Origin: CAZAPG01 sp964486935
Lineage (GTDB): Bacteria; Chloroflexota; Anaerolineae; 4572-78; J111
Direction of reading: 5' to 3'
NCBI GenBank assembly: GCA_964486935.1
Contig: CAZAPG010000019.1
Coordinates: 1 to 64,000, forward strand
Length of the DNA: 64,000 nucleotides
The notes beneath the pieces were generated by a model. That model searched no databases, was not told where the DNA came from, and saw only the letters and a program-made list of their open reading frames with translations. This document shows, piece by piece, positions 9,441-18,125 of the stretch. Position numbers and translations under genes: made by a program. Within the stretch, counting starts at the first letter, position 1, and each line of letters starts with the position of its first letter.

Positions 9441-11532
9441 GTCAATCTTAATTTTGGCGGCCATTATTATCTTCTTTCTGGGTTTTGGGCTGGCCCTCTT
9501 AATTTACCCCTGGTTGAGCCTGGAACTGATGGCCGTAGCCTTTACGCTGATTATCATCGGGCTGCTGGTGGCCGGCTTTCTGCTGAGTCAACGGTGGTAC
9601 GCCTATCTTTTTGAAACCAAACGCCTGGCCGAAGCCGTGGAATTGATTATGACCACCAATCCGGCCCATCGCCTGCCGGCGCAAGGCCCCAAAGAATTGC
9701 GCCAACTGGCCCAGGCCATCAACGCCTTTGCCGACCGCTTTCAGGCGGTGCTGGATAACCAAACCGCCCAAATTTGGCAGGCCCGCGCCGGCCTTGAAGA
9801 AGAAAAAAATCGGCTGGCCGCCCTTATGTCAGAGCTAACCGAAGGCGTGCTGGTTTGCAACATCGAGGGGCAGATTTTGCTGTACAACAACCGGGCCAGA
9901 CACCTGTTGAGCCAGCCATCGGGCCGCTCCTGGGATACTCAGGTGGGCGGCTTTGTGGGGCTGGGCCGCTCGGTGTTTGGCCTGATTGAGCGCAACGCCA
10001 TTACCCACGCCCTGGAAAATGTGGCCTATCGCCACGAAAAAGGCAGCGCCAATCTGGTATCGCAATTTGTTACCACCGCCACCAACGGCCAGCTTGTGCG
10101 GGCGCGGCTGGCCCCGGTGCTCACCCAATACCAGGAAATCAACGGCTTTATTCTAACCCTCGAAGACATCACCCACCAAAGCCAAACCAGCAACCGCCGC
10201 GACATGCTGCTGCAAGCCCTTACCGAAGGCGTGCGCTCCTCTCTGGCCAACATCCGGGCCGCCATTGAAACCATCGAGCAGTACCCGCAAATGGACTCAG
10301 TTAAGCTGACTCAACTGCGCAACGTAATTTACGAAGAGTCGCTTACCTTAAGCGCCCGGCTCAACCAGGCCACCGCCGAATACGCCGCCGATATGAAAAC
10401 CGACTGGCAGCTTGAAGAAATGCTGGATGCCGACATGCTGTGGGCCATTCAGCGCCGCTTTGAAGACCGGCTGGAAGTGACCACCCACATCGAGAGCCAG
10501 GAAGAAAACCTGTGGCTCAAGGTTGATAGCTACGCCATTGTGCAGGCTCTGGCTTTTATTATGCAGCGCCTCAAGCGAGATTTTGGCATTAATCAGGTGT
10601 CGCTGCGCCTGAAAAAAATTGGGCAACTGGCCGCCTTTGACTTGGTCTGGCGTAACAGCGCCGCCGATATGGACACCCTCTGGTCGTGGCAAAATGAGCG
10701 GTTGACCAGCGAGGCCGGCGGCCCCCCGTTAACCCTCAGAGAAGTGGCCGAGCGTCACGGCGGCGAGGTCTGGTGCCAGGCCGATAAAGAGTCGAACACC
10801 GCCTACTTTCGGCTGCTGCTGCCAACAACCCGGCCCAAAACCACCCGCGCCGTTCATCCCGTGCAGAGCAGCCGCCCGGAATATTACGATTTTGACCTGT
10901 TTCACCAGCCCGGCCAAACCCCAGAGCTGGACCAGCGCCCCCTCACCGAGTTAACCCACACCGTGTTCGATACCGAAACCACCGGCCTGAACCCCTCCGG
11001 CGGCGATGAGATTATCTCGGTTAGCGCCGTGCGCATTGTGAATGGCCGGCTGCTGCGCCAGGAAATTTTCGACCAACTGGTCGACCCGCGCCGCTCGCTG
11101 TCGCAAGCCTCCACTAACATTCACGGCATCTCGGCCGAAATGCTCCGGGGACAGCCTACCATCGAGCAGGTTTTGCCCGTGTTCCACAAATTTGCCGAAA
11201 ATACAGTGCTGGTGGGGCACAACGCCGCCTTTGATATGCGCCTGCTGCAAATGAAAGAAGCCAAAACCGGCCTCAAATTTACCAACCCCGTTCTGGATAC
11301 GCTGCTGCTCTCCGCCGTGCTCTACCCCAACCAGCAAGACCACAGTCTTGAGGCCATTGCCGCCCGTCTGGGTATCAACATCATCGGGCGGCACACTTCG
11401 CTGGGCGATGCCATCCTTACCGGAGAAATCTTTTTGAAACTTATCCCGGTGCTGGCCGAAAGAGGCATCATCACCCTGGCCGACGCGCGCCGGGCAGCGC
11501 AAGAAACATACCACGCGCGGCTCAGCTATTAG
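9421..11532 (+). CDS. Degenerate sensor kinase fused to a DEDDh 3'-5' exonuclease
   Basis: A 703-residue membrane-anchored protein. Two hydrophobic helices (about 8-30 and 33-58) are followed by a HAMP-like/coiled-coil linker (about 60-135), a PAS-like domain (about 135-255), and a region shaped like HisKA/HATPase (about 258-475). That region lacks a phospho-acceptor: the position of the H-box reads TEGVRSSLANI, with no His, and no clear N- or G-boxes follow. The C-terminus (about 510-690) is a DnaQ-type exonuclease with all five residues visible: D517 and E519 (VFDTETTGLN), D605 (HNAAFDMRLL), H658 and D663 (HTSLGDA). Related PAS/exonuclease proteins are known beside acetate symporter and acs genes. 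The nuclease substrate and its link to metabolism are unknown. Confidence 0.85.
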   Translation: MDRQKFESILILAAIIIFFLGFGLALLIYPWLSLELMAVAFTLIIIGLLVAGFLLSQRWYAYLFETKRLAEAVELIMTTNPAHRLPAQGPKELRQLAQAINAFADRFQAVLDNQTAQIWQARAGLEEEKNRLAALMSELTEGVLVCNIEGQILLYNNRARHLLSQPSGRSWDTQVGGFVGLGRSVFGLIERNAITHALENVAYRHEKGSANLVSQFVTTATNGQLVRARLAPVLTQYQEINGFILTLEDITHQSQTSNRRDMLLQALTEGVRSSLANIRAAIETIEQYPQMDSVKLTQLRNVIYEESLTLSARLNQATAEYAADMKTDWQLEEMLDADMLWAIQRRFEDRLEVTTHIESQEENLWLKVDSYAIVQALAFIMQRLKRDFGINQVSLRLKKIGQLAAFDLVWRNSAADMDTLWSWQNERLTSEAGGPPLTLREVAERHGGEVWCQADKESNTAYFRLLLPTTRPKTTRAVHPVQSSRPEYYDFDLFHQPGQTPELDQRPLTELTHTVFDTETTGLNPSGGDEIISVSAVRIVNGRLLRQEIFDQLVDPRRSLSQASTNIHGISAEMLRGQPTIEQVLPVFHKFAENTVLVGHNAAFDMRLLQMKEAKTGLKFTNPVLDTLLLSAVLYPNQQDHSLEAIAARLGINIIGRHTSLGDAILTGEIFLKLIPVLAERGIITLADARRAAQETYHARLSY

Positions 11533-11633
11533 TTGATACTGCTCAGCCGCCGGCTCGCCCAGCGTTGAAACGCCGGGCTGATAGGCCGCAAGTACGCTGA
11601 AGCGCACCGGTTTGGCTAACGCGGGTGCGCGAG

Positions 11634-11655
11634 AGTCGGTTTTAACCGACTTTTA
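11634..11655 (+). terminator. Intrinsic terminator after the exonuclease-fusion gene
   Basis: AGTCGGTT and AACCGACT form a perfect 8-bp stem with a 2-base loop, followed by TTTT. It closes the 2.7-11.5 kb gene set and separates it from the CoA-synthetase gene. A second, longer GCCC-GCGTT hairpin lies just upstream (about 11556-11577). Confidence 0.7.
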
Positions 11656-11730
11656 TCGATATCAGAGGGTGGCCGAGCTTCAACCATATCAACATTCAAT
11701 CATAAGTCACTCAATGGGGAGAGAACATTC

Positions 11731-13623
11731 ATGACAACCTACCAAGAAACCTACCAACAATGGCTAAACGACCCGCAAGGCTTCTGGGCCGGCGCCGCTG
11801 AGGATATCCACTGGTACAAAAAGTGGGATAAAGTGCTCGATGACTCGCAACAGCCCATCTATCGCTGGTTTGCGGGCGGTCAGGTGAATAGCTGCTACAA
11901 CGCGCTCGACCGGCACGTGGAAGGCGGTCGCGCCGGCCAGCCTGCCCTTATTTACGACAGCCCCGTAACCAACACCGTTAAAAAATTCACCTACCGGGAG
12001 CTGCGGGATGAAGTGGCTCGCTTTGCCGGCGCGCTGGCCGGGCAGGGCGTCCAAAAAGGAGACCGGGTGATTATCTACATGCCGATGGTTCCCGAGGCGG
12101 TAGTAGCCATGTTGGCTTGCGCCCGCATTGGGGCCATTCACTCGGTGGTGTTTGGCGGTTTTGCCGCCAAAGAGCTGGCCACCCGCATTGACGACGCCAA
12201 ACCCCGGCTGATTGTCTCGGCCTCGTGCGGCATCGAAATCAACCGGGTGATTGAGTACAAGCCGCTGCTGGACGAAGCAATTGAGCTGGCCACATCCAGG
12301 CCGGAAAAATGCATAATTTTGCAGCGCCCGCAGGCGCAGGCCAAAATGATGGCCGGGCGCGATATTGATTGGCATGAGGCGATGTCTCAGGCGGAGCCGG
12401 CAGATTGCGTGCCGGTTGAGGCGACCGACCCGCTATACATCCTCTACACCTCTGGCACTACCGGCGTGCCCAAAGGGGTGGTGCGCGATAATGGCGGCCA
12501 TCTGGTGGCGCTGAAATGGAGCATGAAAAACGTATACGGCGTTAACCCCGGCGAGGTCTACTGGGCCGCCTCCGACGTGGGCTGGGTGGTGGGCCACTCT
12601 TACATTGTCTATGGCCCGCTGTTTCACGGCTGCACCACCATTTTGTACGAGGGCAAACCCGTGGGCACGCCCGACCCCGGCGCGTTCTGGCGGGTTATTT
12701 CTGAGCACGGGGTGAGCGCCTTATTTACCGCGCCCACAGCCTTCAGAGCCATCAAGCGCGACGACCCCAAAGGCGAGTATGTCCGCAAGTATAACCTGAG
12801 CAACTTCCGCACCCTGTTTTTGGCCGGCGAACGGTGCGACCCCGATACCCTCCACTGGGCCGAACAGCAGCTTGGCGTGCCGGTGATTGACCACTGGTGG
12901 CAAACCGAAACCGGCTGGCCCATTTGCGCCAACCTGATGGGCATTGAAATGCTGCCGGTCAAACCCGGCTCGGCCACCGTGCCCGTGCCCGGCTACGATG
13001 TGCGGGTGTTGGATGAAAATCAACAGGAGGTGCCGGCGGGAACCATCGGCAGCATTGTGGTCAAACTACCGCTGCCGCCCGGCTGCCTGCCCACCCTGTG
13101 GCACAACGATGAGGGTTATAAACAATCGTACCTGAGCGCCTTTTCCGGTTACTACCTTACCGCCGATGCCGGCTACAAGGATGAGGATGGCTACCTGTGG
13201 ATCATGAGTCGCACCGATGACATTATCAACGTGGCCGGCCACCGCCTTTCCACCGGAGCGATGGAGGAAATACTGGCCTCTCACCCGGATGTGGCCGAGT
13301 GCGCGGTTATCGGCGTGGCCGACGAATTAAAGGGCGAGGTGCCGCTGGGCACGGTGGTGCTGAAGGCCGGGGTAGAGCGCCCGGAAGAAGAAATTATCAA
13401 AGAGCTGGTTCAAATGGTGCGCGAGAAAATTGGACCGGTGGCCTCGTTTAAGGTGGCGATGGTGGTCAAGCGGTTGCCCAAAACCCGCTCCGGTAAAATT
13501 TTGCGCGGCACCATGAAAAAAATCGCCGACGGCCAGGAGTACCGTACCCCCGCCACCATCGACGACCCGGCCATTCTGGGCGAAATCAGCGAGTCGCTGG
13601 AGAAGCTTGGGTATCCAAAATAG
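11731..13623 (+). CDS. prpE: Propionyl/acetyl-CoA synthetase (AMP-forming, PrpE-like)
   Basis: A 630-residue ANL-superfamily ligase that activates a short-chain acid to its CoA thioester via an acyl-AMP. The N-terminus (YQQWLNDPQGFWAGAAEDIHW, trimmed) and the CYNALDRHVE and ALIYDSPVTNT motifs are closer to propionyl-CoA synthetases (PrpE/ACSS3) than to Acs. The P-loop ILYTSGTTGVPKGV, the A5 motif DHWWQTETGWP, the hinge region SRTDDIINVAGHRLST and catalytic K589 (KTRSGKILRG) are intact. K589 is the lysine that is reversibly acetylated in this family. GAGAG ends about 5-10 bases before ATG 11731. With the symporter at 666 it completes an uptake-and-activation route for acetate or propionate. 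Confidence 0.88.
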   Translation: MTTYQETYQQWLNDPQGFWAGAAEDIHWYKKWDKVLDDSQQPIYRWFAGGQVNSCYNALDRHVEGGRAGQPALIYDSPVTNTVKKFTYRELRDEVARFAGALAGQGVQKGDRVIIYMPMVPEAVVAMLACARIGAIHSVVFGGFAAKELATRIDDAKPRLIVSASCGIEINRVIEYKPLLDEAIELATSRPEKCIILQRPQAQAKMMAGRDIDWHEAMSQAEPADCVPVEATDPLYILYTSGTTGVPKGVVRDNGGHLVALKWSMKNVYGVNPGEVYWAASDVGWVVGHSYIVYGPLFHGCTTILYEGKPVGTPDPGAFWRVISEHGVSALFTAPTAFRAIKRDDPKGEYVRKYNLSNFRTLFLAGERCDPDTLHWAEQQLGVPVIDHWWQTETGWPICANLMGIEMLPVKPGSATVPVPGYDVRVLDENQQEVPAGTIGSIVVKLPLPPGCLPTLWHNDEGYKQSYLSAFSGYYLTADAGYKDEDGYLWIMSRTDDIINVAGHRLSTGAMEEILASHPDVAECAVIGVADELKGEVPLGTVVLKAGVERPEEEIIKELVQMVREKIGPVASFKVAMVVKRLPKTRSGKILRGTMKKIADGQEYRTPATIDDPAILGEISESLEKLGYPK

Positions 13624-13711
13624 TAGGAGCCTGGTGAGTTTGTAGAGTAGAGGAAATCTTAAACTCATTCAACTCTATAAACATTCATGGCTCTTTGGTA
13701 ATTCCCGTGGG

Positions 13712-13763
13712 GTAGGGGCAGGTTTTGTGCCTGCCCTGGGCGACCACAAGGGTTCGCCCCTAC
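13712..13763. repeat. GTAGGGGC...GCCCCTAC MITE-like palindrome
   Basis: A 52-bp element with inverted termini GTAGGGGC/GCCCCTAC, containing a nested GGGCAGG/CCTGCCC hairpin and a GGGCGACC/GGGTTCGCCC-type half. This layout is typical of a widespread small palindromic repeat in Chloroflexota and Cyanobacteria genomes. It lies exactly between the CoA ligase and the AT-rich island. Confidence 0.65.
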
Positions 13764-13802
13764 ATATTGGGGTGCGCCACAGAAAATTCCTCAAAGCCAT
13801 TT

Positions 13803-15497
13803 TTATGATAATATATCAGTTAACTCTGTCGAAGCTCGCTCAGGTGGGAGGAACAATGTTTTTTCTGCTAGATTGCCATTGCTATCAACTCTCAATGCTG
13901 AGCTTGATTGGCTTCTTTCATGTTCTACCACCCAAGTATAGCCTATCGGTAATTTAACCCCGGCTTCACGAGCTTGTTGTCGTTTATCTGACCTTGCTAC
14001 AAAATTTTCTCTTACCCATCTTGTGTGCCCAACTACTCGGTGTTTAATATATTCTTGGACTTCATACCATTCATTCAACCTATAAGTCTGACGAGCCTGG
14101 AAGTAAGAACTATTTTTTTGAAATATTGGAATGCTTTGGGGGCGTGGAAGTTTTTTAAAGTTCACCAATTTATTAACGGGGCCAGATTTTGGCAATCCTC
14201 TTCCTGGCTCATAATTATAAACTTTGCCAGGTGTCACTAAATCTCGATAGTAGGATAGAGCTACCGCTTCAATAATACATTCAAACGAATTATCAGGCCC
14301 AACAAATTTATGAAATCCCTCCACATGTCCATTACCATTGACTTTCACTGTGGCAATAGCGCGTTCATTTCCAAACTCAAATTGGATGAAAACGCCTGGG
14401 GCCTTTATCCCTTCCTGGACGAATCTTACTAATTTTAGACCTATCAGGCGTTCTAAAGTTTGAAAGACCATAATTTCTGCACGTCCCCCAGAAGGGATTT
14501 GATATCTACGCTCTTGATTTATTTCATCCCAACATCTCCGACTAAAATCTTTCAAAGCTTTAGTTTTAGTTGTTGGTAAAATTATTTTTAACTCTGCAAA
14601 TAGAGTTTGCGCTATCTTTCTACTCTCCTTTTCAAACGGTGTCATTGATTTAGAAATCGTACTTATTGATCCAATATCCTTCCTTTTAGGTGTATTGGGT
14701 TCTTTGGCAGGAGTTTGGATTGAATTTTGTTCTATAAGGGATGCAACTATTTGAGGTGAGATTTCTTTTTGATTCTCAATACCTCGCAGAGCCTTCAACA
14801 CCACTCTAGGATTGACTTTATATTTTTTCTGATCAACCACTTGCTTAACTTGTTTACAAAATTTTTTTGCAGCTTTGTCATTTGTGTTAAGTATTTGACC
14901 AATTAGCCTAATTACAATTTTATCATCTAAAAAGAAATTGGCTATTATCTCTGGTGTGGGTCTCTCCTCGTTCTTAATCTGCTGTTGAATAACCTCTAAA
15001 AACTTCAGGTAATTTATAACATATTTTCCCGTCAGTTTTTGAAATTCTACAATAAAGTTATTGGCTGTTTCTCTATCCACACCTAATTCATTGGCAACGG
15101 GACTAATAATGTCTATTTGAGAAGCGATATTTCGTGGCTTGATGTTCTCCCCATCTTCGATTTGCCATAATGTTTCTAAAACTGTTAAATACTCAACCTG
15201 CATTCCAAGCGAACGACAGACTCCTGAGTAGAAAATGTATGCAGTTTTCATGTCAACATTTAATTCTTCCGCAATTTGATTAAGGCCATAAGTTTGAGGT
15301 TCAATGAAACAAGCGACTAATTGAGCAGTAATTTTCTTTGAGTTTTGAATCTGTTTTATGGCTTTTAATATCACTTCAGAAAAAACGGGTTTCCCAAGTA
15401 TTTCCCAAACTTGAGCAATAAGATTCTCAACTACATCCTCACTTAAGCTTAACTCTTTTGCAATTAGCTTGATATTTTTGGAACGTTTAGATCCCAT
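13803..15497 (-). CDS. Unrecognised protein with four degenerate N-terminal repeats
   Basis: A 564-residue protein of no family I recognise, and clearly more AT-rich than its flanks. Residues about 9-265 hold four tandem repeats of about 58-66 residues with a shared pattern: a LxxIAxEL-type helix, then VDxxTA, a V/F-x3-V helix, and a closing LxxLxxIxNxxxIxPxxIAS segment (for example LNQIAEELNVDMKTA near 72 and SPVANELGVDRETA near 131). This looks like an alpha-helical, helix-turn-helix-like array. Residues about 300-470 form a mixed domain, and residues about 500-545 contain a basic motif (VGHTRWVRENFVARSDKR). There is no signal peptide or membrane helix. It could bind nucleic acid; that is inference from charge and helix pattern. 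Confidence 0.75.
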   Translation of the reverse strand: MGSKRSKNIKLIAKELSLSEDVVENLIAQVWEILGKPVFSEVILKAIKQIQNSKKITAQLVACFIEPQTYGLNQIAEELNVDMKTAYIFYSGVCRSLGMQVEYLTVLETLWQIEDGENIKPRNIASQIDIISPVANELGVDRETANNFIVEFQKLTGKYVINYLKFLEVIQQQIKNEERPTPEIIANFFLDDKIVIRLIGQILNTNDKAAKKFCKQVKQVVDQKKYKVNPRVVLKALRGIENQKEISPQIVASLIEQNSIQTPAKEPNTPKRKDIGSISTISKSMTPFEKESRKIAQTLFAELKIILPTTKTKALKDFSRRCWDEINQERRYQIPSGGRAEIMVFQTLERLIGLKLVRFVQEGIKAPGVFIQFEFGNERAIATVKVNGNGHVEGFHKFVGPDNSFECIIEAVALSYYRDLVTPGKVYNYEPGRGLPKSGPVNKLVNFKKLPRPQSIPIFQKNSSYFQARQTYRLNEWYEVQEYIKHRVVGHTRWVRENFVARSDKRQQAREAGVKLPIGYTWVVEHERSQSSSALRVDSNGNLAEKTLFLPPERASTELTDILS

Positions 15498-15596
15498 AGG
15501 TTTTCTATATATTAACGCGAGTAATCATTGTAAACGAATTCAAAAAGCTCAGTGCTTATTAAGCAGCAGTACGGCGGGCAAAGGATATCTCCGATT

Positions 15597-16541
15597 TCAA
15601 CTTTGTTTCTTGCTGGCTATGGTGACTCGAAATCTGGCTAGAGCGGTATGAAACGGATCAGATTTATCTTTAGATTCCGAATATGTTGGATCACTTTTTA
15701 ACTCATGTGCAAGAAGCCAAGCAACTTTTTCGCCTATCTCGTCCGCTTCCTCTCTAAAAAATAATTGGCTAGCATACACTTTTTTGAGCAAATTTCTGAA
15801 TTCTTGCTTATCCGTTGCATAGCCAGGATTGTAAATTTCTGTATAGTTTCCGCCTACTATTACAGGATCATTTATATGGTCAACAATTTCAAGAAGTTCA
15901 TTTGTCTGATATTTGTCCGGGAATCTCACTACTGGCAAGCCAACCGTTCGCATTGCAATGTTAAATTCCAATAATTTAAGCCAGCCTTCCATGATTTTAA
16001 CTGTTTTCTCATACCACTTTTGAGATCCAACCATATCCTTCATCGTAAAATCCAGTACTGGAGTAGAGGTATAGATCGTGTTAGCATCGAAATCATAAAA
16101 TTGAGTAACCCAACCATCATTGGTTTTGGTTTCATTATTTTGACCGATCATAAAAGTTAGGCGTTCTGGTAATTGCCGAACCATTGTTACTAAGAAAACT
16201 GACAAAGAATGATATAATCGAATTCGCAAATTTTTTTGATCAACAATACAGATAAAATATGGTTGAGGTAAAGAAGTTAACCATTCGACTGCCATATGAT
16301 TTGTGAATTCAATTGAGTTTGTATTGCTTTTGACCTGAACAAAAAACGGATGTCTACATGACAAACGCCTGTGTTCTTCTGGATCGGGAGTTCCCAGAGT
16401 GCAATAAAGATCGATTCCAGAGTCTTCCTGGTGTGGAATAGCCGAAGCACTGCCTAAACCTGAAAACACATACTGTGCAAGATATTCTGTTCGACCTGCA
16501 TAATGAAAATTACGTGCGAGGCTACCAACTGCTGAAGGCAT
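15597..16541 (-). CDS. DUF4365 family, PD-(D/E)XK nuclease-like protein
   Basis: A 314-residue protein whose first 130 residues fit the DUF4365 pattern. D44 (DSGIDLYCTL) and Q69-V-K71 (FFVQVKSN) form the D...(Q/E)xK core of the PD-(D/E)XK fold. They are followed by EWLTSLPQPYFICIVD, the family's conserved W...P.P.....D segment. E19 may complete the active site. The rest, about residues 165-305, is a helical extension I do not recognise. Such proteins are common in accessory and defence-linked regions, but no partner methylase or helicase is present here. AAAGGG precedes the ATG. Base composition is AT-rich like the rest of the island. Confidence 0.75.
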   Translation of the reverse strand: MPSAVGSLARNFHYAGRTEYLAQYVFSGLGSASAIPHQEDSGIDLYCTLGTPDPEEHRRLSCRHPFFVQVKSNTNSIEFTNHMAVEWLTSLPQPYFICIVDQKNLRIRLYHSLSVFLVTMVRQLPERLTFMIGQNNETKTNDGWVTQFYDFDANTIYTSTPVLDFTMKDMVGSQKWYEKTVKIMEGWLKLLEFNIAMRTVGLPVVRFPDKYQTNELLEIVDHINDPVIVGGNYTEIYNPGYATDKQEFRNLLKKVYASQLFFREEADEIGEKVAWLLAHELKSDPTYSESKDKSDPFHTALARFRVTIASKKQS

Positions 16542-16577
16542 TCAATATTACCCTTTCTGTTCCGCATATCGCTTGAA

Positions 16578-16616
16578 TTGTGGCGATTGCGGGTTAGCAA
16601 GGACACCCACAATTAC
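16578..16616. repeat. Island direct repeat, copy A (contains GTTAGC)
   Basis: A 39-base segment beginning TTGTGGCGATTGCGGGTTAG and ending CACAATTAC resembles 17761-17798 at roughly four-fifths of positions. Each copy sits in an intergenic gap of the AT-rich island, upstream of a minus-strand gene start. GTTAGCA lies at 16593-16599. Confidence 0.6.
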
Positions 16617-16682
16617 CAGAGCGGTTGTGGCCCAAGCTACTTCCAATAAAAACGAAGATTAGCAATTCGCCACCAACGATTT

Positions 16683-16689
16683 GTTAGCT
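16683..16689. other. GTTAGCT motif, possible attC-like core
   Basis: GTTAGCT here, and its complement AGCTAAC at 17752-17758 and 18102-18108, occur in consecutive intergenic gaps of the island. The spacing recalls recombination core sites of gene cassettes, but a full folded attC site was not demonstrated. Confidence 0.3.
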
Positions 16690-16694
16690 ACTCC

Positions 16695-16727
16695 AGACCC
16701 CAAAGGTTTCAAAAACCTTTGAGGTCT
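16695..16727. repeat. AGACCTCAAAGGTTT hairpin, copy 1
   Basis: A 33-base palindrome with 15-bp arms around a CAA loop. It matches 39293-39325 at 32 of 33 positions (one C for T in the left arm). It lies downstream of the minus-strand gene ending at 16786. Confidence 0.8.
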
Positions 16728-16785
16728 TCATTGGGCCAGAAACAACGTGCTTCTTAGAAGCTGGTTTTTTGGATTTATGCGGTAC

Positions 16786-17712
16786 TTACTCAATTTTCCA
16801 TTTCGATTTTTGTCTTGGCCCAAAATCGCGAGGTCTTTCTGAGGCATTATCCTTAAAATTCTGGATCAGATCCTCTATTGACAGAGTGTAGTTTTCGTCG
16901 AATTCCTTGGAGAATGACCCGCCTTGGATATAATCCATATATACTTTCTTGGCTGTATTTTTAACTGGGTCATTTTCTTTCCCACCAACGAGATTAAGGC
17001 CCAAGTAAATTTTACCCTTTTCTGCTAGACCTAAAATTATTTGATCGGTAACATCTTCAGTTCTAGCCCCACTAGCATCTATCCCAAATCTGGCAGAAAC
17101 AATATCTAAACCATATTCCGTAATCAGGTGGTTGCGGGCTGAAGTCAAAGCTTCAAAGGATTCTGTTTGTTCACGTAATTTGTGATGTAATTCATTTATT
17201 TCTTCCGTTTGTTGATTCAAGCGATCAGAATTGGATTTCTGATCTGCGGAGAGTTGCTCTACGAGTTTCTCCTTCTCGATATACAGTTTTTCAATGTATG
17301 TGATTTGTTTATTTTTCTCTGCGATTTCAGCATCTTTTTCCTGTTCACGCTTGTTCGCCTCTAACCAGTGCTTCCGATAGAGAAGTATTAATATAATGAT
17401 AAATGCTAATATCAAAAGAGCAATGATAGTGATGATGGTGATTGTTCCGGCAGTAACTACATATTCAGTAGATAAAAAATCCTGTACGACCGGTATTCTT
17501 AGTGCCCACCATATTATTACAAGTGCAAGCATCCCTATTATGGGCAGTGCAAATCGCCAGGGATTGCGCTTGATGAGATTCCAGAGTTTACCCAATAAGC
17601 CAGAAGTATTCTGTTTTTTGCGTGATTGGCGAATGCTTGCTAACCAGGCAAGGATACCTACAGCTACTGTAGCAATCACAGCAAGTGTTGCCATAACAAG
17701 ATACGGATCCAA
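16786..17712 (-). CDS. Hypothetical membrane protein with coiled coil
   Basis: A 308-residue protein. Three membrane helices are clear (about 4-25, 52-73, 85-112), followed by a long Glu/Lys/Gln-rich coiled coil (about 113-200, for example EQEKDAEIAEKNKQITYIEK) and a compact C-terminal domain (about 205-290) with EKGKIYLGLNLVGG. No catalytic motif is recognised. The shape, a membrane anchor plus coiled-coil stalk plus head domain, suits a sensor or scaffold. Codon use is AT-rich like its island neighbours, and it reads in the same direction as them. A role is not assigned. Confidence 0.65.
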   Translation of the reverse strand: MDPYLVMATLAVIATVAVGILAWLASIRQSRKKQNTSGLLGKLWNLIKRNPWRFALPIIGMLALVIIWWALRIPVVQDFLSTEYVVTAGTITIITIIALLILAFIIILILLYRKHWLEANKREQEKDAEIAEKNKQITYIEKLYIEKEKLVEQLSADQKSNSDRLNQQTEEINELHHKLREQTESFEALTSARNHLITEYGLDIVSARFGIDASGARTEDVTDQIILGLAEKGKIYLGLNLVGGKENDPVKNTAKKVYMDYIQGGSFSKEFDENYTLSIEDLIQNFKDNASERPRDFGPRQKSKWKIE

Positions 17713-17760
17713 TTCTTACCTCATTCTACTACCTTGCGTATATCTCAAGCCAGCTAACGC

Positions 17761-17798
17761 TTGTGGTGATTGTGGGTGAGTCAAGATACCCCAATTAC
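17761..17798. repeat. Island direct repeat, copy B
   Basis: A 38-base segment beginning TTGTGGTGATTGTGGG and ending CCAATTAC, the partner of copy A at 16578-16616. It is immediately adjacent to AGCTAACGC (17752-17760). Confidence 0.6.
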
Positions 17799-17821
17799 AG
17801 CCCCAAAGAATGCGCTGTGAT

Positions 17822-18046
17822 TTATAATTCCCAGCAAATAAATATCTTTTCAGAACCTTCTGGTAATGCCCTGATCTCTAAAGTTCCGTTTGGAACTGAG
17901 ACTCTTTGCCCCCGACCTGGACTCTTTACCATATCTCCTTCCGAGTCAAGTTGTACGATGTAATACTTTTGACCAGGAACTTCGGGAAATTTTTCAGGAC
18001 GTTGTGCATAATCTTGTTTAAGATTTCTCATTGCGTCGTGAAACAT
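17822..18046 (-). CDS. Small hypothetical protein
   Basis: A 74-residue soluble protein with no recognised family. It reads MFHDAMRNLKQDYAQRPEKF and then a beta-rich middle (GQKYYIVQLDSEGDM). The rc upstream sequence AAAGGTGATAAAG gives a plausible ribosome site before ATG 18046. Same orientation and AT-rich style as the other island genes. It could be a cassette-borne gene; it is also short enough to be spurious. Confidence 0.45.
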   Translation of the reverse strand: MFHDAMRNLKQDYAQRPEKFPEVPGQKYYIVQLDSEGDMVKSPGRGQRVSVPNGTLEIRALPEGSEKIFICWEL

Positions 18047-18125
18047 ACTTTATCACCTTTGCTCTTGCTTACCAAAAATTGATTTATTGCAGCGTCCAAC
18101 CAGCTAACTAATGGTAACAGAATCT

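Noticed and set aside
13727..13957. 76-codon plus-strand frame at the island edge
   Set aside because: It begins in the GTAGGGGC repeat and runs antisense over the end of the four-repeat protein.
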